From positions 62,001 through 126,000 of the forward strand of contig VUAW01000004.1 of the NCBI GenBank assembly GCA_008711135.1: 64,000 nt of DNA, read 5' to 3'. Positions 58,202 to 64,000 of this stretch are shown here, piece by piece. How positions within the stretch are numbered: position 1 is the stretch's first letter; each line of letters starts with the position of its first letter. Source of the stretch: Rhodobacteraceae bacterium LNNU 3342 (GTDB lineage: Bacteria > Pseudomonadota > Alphaproteobacteria > Rhodobacterales > Rhodobacteraceae). The notes beneath the pieces are model-generated. The model saw only the letters and a list, made by a program, of their open reading frames with translations. It did not search any database and was not told where the DNA came from. The position numbers were made by a program, and so were the translations under genes.

Positions 58202-58225
58202 GGCCCCGGGTGACCGGGGCCTTTT
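58202..58225 (+). terminator. Rho-independent terminator after mmsA
   Basis: An 8-bp perfect stem GGCCCCGG/CCGGGGCC (58202-58221) with a four-base loop, followed by TTTT. It closes the mmsA message and abuts the convergent glycosyltransferase stop. Confidence 0.85.
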
Positions 58226-59181
58226 CAGTTCCCATCCACCCGCAGGTAGCGTTCGCTTTTGCGGCCAAGGAAGCCCTCGATCCGCCCGAGCCCGGCACCC
58301 AGGGCGGAAAGTCCCTCAACCAATCCGCGCCCACCCAGCACGGGAATGGCAGCCAAGTTCAAAAGCCCCCGCAGCCATTTTCCAAGAGCGTAAACTGCTG
58401 TTCTTCTTGCATGGTGGCCACGCGAGGCGTGGATGAATCCCACTTGAAAATGCGACCGTTCCGCATCCCGAGCACGCTGGAAGATGTAACTAGGTGCAAG
58501 CCGCGCCTTTGGGATGGTCTCTTCGACATGGGCGTCGGCAATCCGGCCAAGCTTCCAGCCCTGCGCGATGGCATCACGGGAAAATTGCATGTCCTCGCCG
58601 CCCCCGGTGCCAAGGGCTTCATTGAACCGCAGGCCGGTCTCACGCAGCTTCTCCGCTCGGCAAAGCCAGTTCGACGTGGCATACAGGTCACGCGCATCTC
58701 CGCCACGGGCGATCCGGCGCAGGTGCCGCCGGTGGCCGCGCGCACCGCGAAAGCGCAGGCCCGACATCACCATCTGCTCGGTCATCGTCAGGGGTTGGCC
58801 CGGCGGCTTGGGCCAGACAATGCCGCCACAAAGATCAAGCCTTCGTGCCACCGCCCCCGCGTGGAGCCGCGCGATCCAGTCCGGGGCAGCCTCTTCATCA
58901 TCGTCGATAAAGGCAATCCAGTCCGCCCCCATCCCCAGCGCACAATCCAGTGCCCGGTTACGGGCATTGGCGATACCGCGCCGCGGTTCGGTTTCGGCCG
59001 TTATCGAAGTTTCCCGGAATCCCGCCAAGATCGGCGCGATCGACAGTTCAGGCGCATTTTCCACGACAAGCAGATGGATCCTGGTCCCCTCTGGCACTTC
59101 TTGCCGGACAAGCGAGGCAAGCGCCGCCCGCAGCATCTGCGGCCGGCCCAGGGTGCACATCGCGATTACGATCCGTTCCAT
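58225..59181 (-). CDS. Family 2 glycosyltransferase
   Basis: A 318-residue GT-A glycosyltransferase. The nucleotide-sugar fold begins MERIVIAMCTLGRPQMLRAAL, the metal-binding triad is AFIDDDEEA, and GTGGGEDMQFSRDA is the ED acceptor region. The C-terminal 60 residues are basic and amphipathic with no long membrane helix. Substrate unknown; surface polysaccharide or glycolipid is likely. GAGGAAGAG precedes ATG 59181. It lies, in opposite direction, inside the valine-degradation set. Confidence 0.88.
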   Translation of the reverse strand: MERIVIAMCTLGRPQMLRAALASLVRQEVPEGTRIHLLVVENAPELSIAPILAGFRETSITAETEPRRGIANARNRALDCALGMGADWIAFIDDDEEAAPDWIARLHAGAVARRLDLCGGIVWPKPPGQPLTMTEQMVMSGLRFRGARGHRRHLRRIARGGDARDLYATSNWLCRAEKLRETGLRFNEALGTGGGEDMQFSRDAIAQGWKLGRIADAHVEETIPKARLAPSYIFQRARDAERSHFQVGFIHASRGHHARRTAVYALGKWLRGLLNLAAIPVLGGRGLVEGLSALGAGLGRIEGFLGRKSERYLRVDGN

Positions 59182-59311
59182 GTCTCTTCCTCGGCGGGTA
59201 TTTGGCGCAGGTTACCTGCCCTGCACGCCGGTGCAAAGGGCAGCGCTTGCAAAAGCACCTGAAGGATTGGAAAATCAAACAACTGTTCAATTCACAGCTT
59301 GGGAGGAAGCT

Positions 59312-60457
59312 TTGGATTTCGCACTCACCGAGGAACAGGCAGCGATCTTTGACATGGCGTGCAGCTTCGGGGCGGAACATATCGCCCCCAATGCCCCGGA
59401 TTGGGATGCAGAGGGCACGATCCCGCGCAGCCTCTGGCCCCGGCTAGCCGAACTCGGCTTCGGAGGGCTTTACGTGGCCGAAACCTCTGGCGGCGCGGGG
59501 CTGAGCCGGCTTGACGGCACCCTGGTGTTCGAGGCGCTGAGCATGGCCTGCCCGTCTGTGGCCGCGTTCCTTTCAATCCACAACATGTGCGCCGGGATGA
59601 TCGACCGCTTTGGCAGCGACGAACTCAAGGACCGGATGCTTGGCCCTGCCACGCGGATGAAGACGATCCTGTCCTACTGCCTGACCGAACCGGCCAGCGG
59701 ATCGGACGCCGCCGCGCTCCGCTGCCGGGCGGAACGGGTGGGCGACGGCTACATGCTGAACGGCACCAAGGCCTTCATCTCGGGCGGTGGTTATTCGGAT
59801 GCCTATGTGGTGATGGCGCGTACCGGCGGTGATGGGCCGAAGGGGATTTCCGCGATCATCGTGGAAAGCGGAACCCCCGGCCTGTCCTTCGGCGCGCTGG
59901 AAAACAAAATGGGCTGGCGCAATCAGCCAACGCGGCAGGTTCAGCTTGACGATTGCCGGGTGCCTGCCGCGAACCTTCTGGGCGACGAAGGTGCAGGCTT
60001 CCGTTACGCGATGGCGGGGCTCGATGGCGGGCGGTTGAACATCGCAGCCTGTTCGCTGGGGGCGGCTCAGGCGGCGCTGACGATGACGCTGGCCTACATG
60101 CGGGAACGTCGCGCCTTTGGCAGGACGATCGACCAGTTCCAGGCGCTCCAGTTCCGGCTTGCGGATATGGAGATCGAGCTTCAGGCAGCGCGCACCTTCC
60201 TCCGGCAGGCCGCGTGGAAGCTGGACCGGCAGGATCCCGATGCGTCCAAGTTCTGCGCCATGGCCAAGAAGTTCGTCACCGAGGTCGGCAGCCGCGTCGC
60301 GGATCAATGCCTCCAGCTTCACGGCGGTTATGGGTACCTGGCCGACTACGGGATCGAGAAGATCGTCCGCGACCTGCGCGTGCATCAGATCCTTGAAGGC
60401 ACGAACGAAATCATGCGTCTCATCACCGCCCGCCACCTGCTGGGAGATCGGGCATGA
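59312..60457 (+). CDS. Acyl-CoA dehydrogenase, probably isobutyryl-CoA dehydrogenase
   Basis: A 381-residue FAD acyl-CoA dehydrogenase. The translated start is TTG 59312 (MDFALTEEQAAIFDM), with GGAGG placed 7-8 bases upstream and no better ATG. Landmarks: SYCLTEPASGSDAAAL for FAD/substrate, the catalytic Glu region DLRVHQILEGTNEIMRLI. In this operon (hydrolase and mmsB follow with ATGA overlap), the substrate is most likely isobutyryl-CoA of the valine route. Confidence 0.9.
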   Translation: MDFALTEEQAAIFDMACSFGAEHIAPNAPDWDAEGTIPRSLWPRLAELGFGGLYVAETSGGAGLSRLDGTLVFEALSMACPSVAAFLSIHNMCAGMIDRFGSDELKDRMLGPATRMKTILSYCLTEPASGSDAAALRCRAERVGDGYMLNGTKAFISGGGYSDAYVVMARTGGDGPKGISAIIVESGTPGLSFGALENKMGWRNQPTRQVQLDDCRVPAANLLGDEGAGFRYAMAGLDGGRLNIAACSLGAAQAALTMTLAYMRERRAFGRTIDQFQALQFRLADMEIELQAARTFLRQAAWKLDRQDPDASKFCAMAKKFVTEVGSRVADQCLQLHGGYGYLADYGIEKIVRDLRVHQILEGTNEIMRLITARHLLGDRA

Positions 60458-61491
60458 CAGGGATCGACGTCCGCGTTCAGGGCCTTGCCGGCCGCATCAC
60501 ACTGCGCCGCCCAGAGGTGCTCAATGCGCTGAACCATCCTATGTGCCTTGAACTTGAACGAGCGCTCGACGCGTGGCGGGAGGACGAGGCCGTGGCACTG
60601 GTGATCATCGACGCCGAAGGTGATCGCGCCTTCTGCGCCGGCGGGGACATCACGTCGATCTGGTACACGGCCACCCAAGGCAACTTCGACTTCGCCCGCC
60701 GCTTCTGGTTCGACGAATATCGGATGAACCTCAAGATCCACCGCTTCCCCAAGCCCGTGGTCAGCTTGATGCACGGGATCGTCATGGGCGGTGGCGTCGG
60801 CATCGGGTGCCACGGCAGCCACCGGATCGTAGGGCATACGACGCGCATGGCGATGCCGGAATGCGCAATTGGGCTGATCCCCGACGTAGGCGGCACCTAC
60901 CTTCTGGCGCGGGCGCCGGGGCAACTCGGCCTCTACCTTGGCCTGACCGGGACTAGGATGGGTCCCGGTGCCGCCATCGCCGCAGGTTTCGCAGACCATT
61001 TCGTACCAGAGGAACATTGGCCCGACCTGATTGCAGCGCTGGCAGAGACCGGAGACCCCGCCGCAATTGCCTATCACGCCGCCCCCGTACCGGAAGACCC
61101 GCTCTTGCAAAATCGCGACAAGATCGACCAACTGTTCGCTGCCCCTGATGCCCGTGCCGTCCTGCAGGCGCTGACCGAGGACCCGGATTCCTTCAGTGCC
61201 GAGACTCTGGCTACGCTGCGGCGAAACTCTCCTCTGTCGGTCTGCGCCACGGCAGAGATGCTTCGCCGCCTAGGCCCGGCACCGACCATGGCGGCGGCGC
61301 TCGCACAGGAATATCGGTTCACCTACCGCTCTCAGGAACAGGGAGAGTTGCAGGAAGGCGTCCGCGCCGCAGTGATCGACAAGGACCGTCAACCGCGCTG
61401 GCGACACGGCTCGGTGGATGACGTGACAGCGGAAGAAGTTGACGCCATGCTGGCCCCGCTGGGCGCCGCGGAATGGGAGGAAGGGAAATGA
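60454..61491 (+). CDS. 3-Hydroxyisobutyryl-CoA hydrolase
   Basis: A 345-residue crotonase-fold protein, longer than ordinary enoyl-CoA hydratases (about 260), which fits the HIBYL-CoA hydrolase/HIBCH group. FCAGGDITSIW and HGIVMGGGVGIGCHGSHRIV carry the oxyanion-hole glycines; the ECAIGLIPDVGGTYLL block is typical. It frees 3-hydroxyisobutyrate from CoA, feeding mmsB. It starts ATGA-overlapped with the acyl-CoA dehydrogenase stop and ends the same way with mmsB. Hydration of methacrylyl-CoA by a hydratase must come from elsewhere. Confidence 0.88.
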   Translation: MTGIDVRVQGLAGRITLRRPEVLNALNHPMCLELERALDAWREDEAVALVIIDAEGDRAFCAGGDITSIWYTATQGNFDFARRFWFDEYRMNLKIHRFPKPVVSLMHGIVMGGGVGIGCHGSHRIVGHTTRMAMPECAIGLIPDVGGTYLLARAPGQLGLYLGLTGTRMGPGAAIAAGFADHFVPEEHWPDLIAALAETGDPAAIAYHAAPVPEDPLLQNRDKIDQLFAAPDARAVLQALTEDPDSFSAETLATLRRNSPLSVCATAEMLRRLGPAPTMAAALAQEYRFTYRSQEQGELQEGVRAAVIDKDRQPRWRHGSVDDVTAEEVDAMLAPLGAAEWEEGK

Positions 61492-62366
61492 AGATCGGCT
61501 TTATCGGCTTGGGCAACATGGGCGGCCCGATGGCCCGCAACCTCGCCAGCGCGGGGCACGAGGTACAGGGCTTCGACCCGGCAGCAACCTATCCCGAAGG
61601 CATAACGCCCTGCACCAGCGCCCCCGAGGCAGCCGCAGATGCGGAGGTCGTCATCACCATGCTGCCGAACGGCGCGATCCTTCGGGATGTCGCGGCACAG
61701 GTCATCCCGGCGATGGCGACAGGGTCAGTGCTGCTTGATTGTTCAACAGTTGACGTCGATACCGCGCGCGAGGTGGCCCGGCAGGCCAAGGCTGCGGGGC
61801 TGGAGGCGCTGGATGCCCCGGTTTCCGGCGGCGTGGGCGGCGCGGCGGCGGGAACGCTTACCTTCATGGTCGGTGGGCCGGAAAGCGCGTTTGGCAAGGC
61901 CAGGCCGCTGTTCGAGATCATGGGACAAAAGACGGTGCACTGCGGCGACGCGGGCGCGGGACAGGCTGCGAAGATCTGCAACAACATGATCCTTGGCGTC
62001 ACCATGATCGCCACTTGCGAGGCCTTTGCCTTGGCAGACAAGCTCGGCCTCGACCGGGCGCGGCTGTTCGATGTGGTGTCAACCTCGTCCGGGTCGAGCT
62101 GGTCGATGAACACTTACTGCCCCGCCCCCGGCGTCGGCCCGACAAGCCCGGCAGACAAGGGCTACCGCCCCGGCTTTGCGGCCGAGCTCATGCTCAAGGA
62201 CCTGCGCCTGTCGCAGCAGGCCGCAGAAAGCGCCGATGCGGACACGCCGATGGGTCAGCTCGCCACTGCGCTTTATGAACAATTCGTTGAACGCGAGGAT
62301 GGCCGCGGCAAGGATTTTTCTGCCATGCTACCGCGGCTGGAACAGCGGAAACGCGCCAGCCCCTGA
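61488..62366 (+). CDS. mmsB: 3-Hydroxyisobutyrate dehydrogenase
   Basis: A 292-residue NAD enzyme of the beta-hydroxyacid dehydrogenase family, turning 3-hydroxyisobutyrate into methylmalonate semialdehyde, the MmsA substrate. Start MKIGFIGLGNMGGPMARN carries the nucleotide fold; DAPVSGGVGGAAAGTL binds substrate; GAGQAAKICNNMILG has the catalytic Lys. It overlaps the hydrolase stop (ATGA). A hairpin terminator follows. Confidence 0.95.
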   Translation: MKIGFIGLGNMGGPMARNLASAGHEVQGFDPAATYPEGITPCTSAPEAAADAEVVITMLPNGAILRDVAAQVIPAMATGSVLLDCSTVDVDTAREVARQAKAAGLEALDAPVSGGVGGAAAGTLTFMVGGPESAFGKARPLFEIMGQKTVHCGDAGAGQAAKICNNMILGVTMIATCEAFALADKLGLDRARLFDVVSTSSGSSWSMNTYCPAPGVGPTSPADKGYRPGFAAELMLKDLRLSQQAAESADADTPMGQLATALYEQFVEREDGRGKDFSAMLPRLEQRKRASP

Positions 62367-62389
62367 CGGAAATTACAGCAAATGACTTG

Positions 62390-62425
62390 ACAGCCGCGGA
62401 ACCTTCCACGGCTGTTGTTTGTTTC
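62390..62425 (+). terminator. Terminator after mmsB
   Basis: The stem ACAGCCG (62390-62396)/CGGCTGT (62409-62415) with a 12-base loop, followed by TGTTTGTTT. It closes the acyl-CoA dehydrogenase-hydrolase-mmsB message before the small secreted protein gene. Confidence 0.75.
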
Positions 62426-62469
62426 CTCTCCAACCTGACATTGATATCCGTCCAGTCGGAGGAGAAACC

Positions 62470-62799
62470 ATGTATTTTCGCGCCCTTGCGGTGGCAGCGG
62501 CCCTGTTGCCGACCGCCTCTTTTGCCCACGCCCACTGCGACACCGAAAAGAATGCCTGCACCCTGGCGCTTGCGGATTATACCGCCACTGAGGCTGTCCA
62601 TGAAGAGACAGGGTATCAGACCGGCGACATTCTGCCGGTCTATGACTACAACATCCTGATCAATCCCGAATATTACGGGCTGCCGCCGGTTGACGGCTAC
62701 TGGCGCTATTACCGCGTCAACGGCGAGATTTTCCGCGTCCACGCCGCCACGAACGAGATCCTGGAACAAGTAACCACGCAGAGCGCGATGTTCCGCTGA
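62470..62799 (+). CDS. Small secreted protein of unknown function
   Basis: A 109-residue protein with a signal peptide (MYFRALAVAAALLPTASFA, cleavage probably before HAH). The mature part has two cysteines (CDTEKNAC), likely a disulfide, and an aromatic tail with YWRYYRVNGEIFRV followed by a short helix. The tail recalls RcnB-type periplasmic proteins, but it is short and the match is weak. GGAG precedes ATG 62470. The stop lies one base from the convergent uvrA end. Confidence 0.72.
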   Translation: MYFRALAVAAALLPTASFAHAHCDTEKNACTLALADYTATEAVHEETGYQTGDILPVYDYNILINPEYYGLPPVDGYWRYYRVNGEIFRVHAATNEILEQVTTQSAMFR

Positions 62800-64000
62800 T
62801 CATTCCGCCGCAATCGATCCCTGACGCAGCATCGGCCGGAGATACCGGCCGGTGTGGCTCGCCTCCACCTCGGCCACCTGTTCGGGGGTGCCAGAGGCCA
62901 CCAACTGCCCGCCGCCGTCGCCGCCTTCCGGGCCGATGTCGATGATCCAGTCCGCCGTCTTGATGACGTCGAGGTTGTGTTCGATCACGACGACCGAATT
63001 CCCCTGATCGACCAGTTCGTGCAGGACCTCCAGAAGCTTGCGCACATCCTCGAAGTGCAGGCCTGTAGTCGGCTCATCAAGGATGTAGAGCGTGCGCCCC
63101 GTGGACCTGCGTGCAAGTTCCTTAGACAGCTTCACCCGCTGCGCCTCGCCACCCGATAGCGTCGTCGCCTGCTGCCCCACCTTGATGTAGCCAAGGCCCA
63201 CCCGCATCAGCGCGTCCATCTTCTCGCGGATGCTCGGCACTGCCTGGAAGAAGGCTTGGGCATCTTCAACCGTCATATCAAGAACGTCGGCTATGCTCTT
63301 GCCTTTGAACTGAACCTCCAGCGTTTCGCGGTTGTAGCGCTTGCCTTTGCAGGTCTCGCAGGTGACATAGACGTCGGGAAGGAAGTGCATCTCGATCTTG
63401 ATGACGCCATCGCCCTGACAGGCCTCGCACCGGCCGCCCTTGACGTTGAAGCTGAAGCGGCCGGGCTTGTAGCCCCGCGCCTTGGACTCCGGCAGACCGG
63501 CGAACCAGTCGCGGATGGGACCAAAGGCGCCGGTGTACGTCGCCGGGTTCGACCGCGGCGTGCGTCCGATGGGGCGCTGGTCGATGTCGATGACCTTGTC
63601 CAGATGCTCCAGCCCCTTGATCGTCTCGCACGGCGCCGGCGTCTGCCGCGCGCCGTTGAGCCGAAGCGAGGCCGTCTTGAACAGCGTCTCGATTGTCAGC
63701 GTCGACTTTCCACCACCCGAAACACCCGTCACGCAGACGAACCGCCCAAGCGGGAAATCCACCGTGAGGTCGCGCAGGTTGTTGCCGGTCGCCTTGACCA
63801 CGCTGATCGCCTTCCCGTTCCCCTTGCGGCGCTCCTTTGGAACTGCGATCTCACGTTCGCCAGAAAGATACTGCCCCGTCAGGCTTGCCGGGTCTGCGGT
63901 GATCTGCGCGGGCGTGCCATGGGCCACAACCTGCCCACCATGCACGCCAGCCCCCGGCCCGATGTCAAAGACGTAGTCCGCCTCGCGGATCGCATCCTCG
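62800..64000 (-). CDS. uvrA: UvrABC excinuclease subunit A, C-terminal part (5' end outside window)
   Basis: The C-terminal 400 residues of UvrA, the damage-recognition ATPase of nucleotide excision repair; the frame is open to the right edge. Visible: Walker A of the second ATPase [10 protein letters not shown], the second zinc finger [17 protein letters not shown], the signature [12 protein letters not shown] and Walker [11 protein letters not shown]. The start and any SOS (LexA) control region lie outside the window. Confidence 0.97.
   Translation of the reverse strand, partial: EDAIREADYVFDIGPGAGVHGGQVVAHGTPAQITADPASLTGQYLSGEREIAVPKERRKGNGKAISVVKATGNNLRDLTVDFPLGRFVCVTGVSGGGKSTLTIETLFKTASLRLNGARQTPAPCETIKGLEHLDKVIDIDQRPIGRTPRSNPATYTGAFGPIRDWFAGLPESKARGYKPGRFSFNVKGGRCEACQGDGVIKIEMHFLPDVYVTCETCKGKRYNRETLEVQFKGKSIADVLDMTVEDAQAFFQAVPSIREKMDALMRVGLGYIKVGQQATTLSGGEAQRVKLSKELARRSTGRTLYILDEPTTGLHFEDVRKLLEVLHELVDQGNSVVVIEHNLDVIKTADWIIDIGPEGGDGGGQLVASGTPEQVAEVEASHTGRYLRPMLRQGSIAAE

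Noticed and set aside
58514..59311. Long N-terminal extension of the acyl-CoA dehydrogenase
   Set aside because: It is antisense to the glycosyltransferase and Ser/Arg-rich; the TTG at 59312 with GGAGG gives a normal-length enzyme.

Overview
The window is a gene-dense, high-GC stretch of an alphaproteobacterial chromosome. Gene content points to Rhodobacteraceae (Rhodobacter/Paracoccus relatives). It carries an Entner-Doudoroff edd-eda pair, bacterial arginyltransferase, DUF2852 and DUF2927 proteins, ilvI-ilvH, a ccm cluster with an embedded holin/muramidase pair, a fused indolepyruvate ferredoxin oxidoreductase, zapA with a coiled-coil partner, and a valine-degradation operon. I see no insertion sequence, integrase, CRISPR array, rRNA or tRNA gene. 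Both ends cut genes: a MoxR-type ATPase at the left and uvrA at the right.

Layout. 1-4.5 kb: moxR end, DUF2927 lipoprotein, a 54-aa membrane protein, a CoxE-like VWA protein, an M48 protease, and a PIN protein converging from the other strand. 4.5-9 kb: RlmI-like methyltransferase, a 53-aa protein with its own terminator, edd-eda behind a perfect LacI-type operator, and a small hypothetical. 9-14 kb: glnE, a YbaK-type deacylase, DUF2852, arginyltransferase. 13.8-16.6 kb: ilvIH preceded by a classical attenuator whose leader peptide is rich in Ile, Val and Leu. 16.5-29.4 kb: sulfotransferase, DUF2934, then an accessory block with a 2732-aa, RTX-free, carbohydrate-binding giant protein followed by its own type I secretion ATPase and HlyD adaptor. 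29.4-35 kb: comEC, gltX, gltA, a PaaG-like hydratase. 35-41 kb (minus strand): argC, ccmE, endolysin, holin, ccmF, ccmH, with murI upstream. 41-46 kb: fused ior gene and a divergent LysR regulator, then a suhB/mmgR-like small RNA. 46-55 kb: purL, bolA, grxD, zapA and partner, tkt, two gap genes flanking a tiny membrane protein, coaD. 55-64 kb: CBS protein, LysR, mmsA, glycosyltransferase, acyl-CoA dehydrogenase, 3-hydroxyisobutyryl-CoA hydrolase, mmsB, a small secreted protein, uvrA.

How the parts fit. Central carbon genes (edd-eda, gap1, gap2) share a TGTTAGCGCTAACA operator family that matches what is known of the LacI-type regulator CceR. Site position relative to the promoters suggests opposite control of the two gap paralogues, and these also differ at the NAD-selecting aspartate. 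The valine-catabolic enzymes (acyl-CoA dehydrogenase, hydrolase, mmsB, plus mmsA nearby) form a near-complete isobutyryl-CoA to propionyl-CoA route. The ccm cluster carries a lysis pair resembling the gene-transfer-agent release genes of Rhodobacter capsulatus.

The most novel-looking system is the giant secreted protein. It has two identical 429-bp carbohydrate-binding modules, a sugar-dehydrogenase-like propeller, anchor-D-type domains and an acidic C-terminus, with dedicated export genes and an unusually AT-rich, palindrome-containing upstream region. A second is a repeated triple-hairpin element after ilvH and after tkt that shows a compensatory base-pair change.
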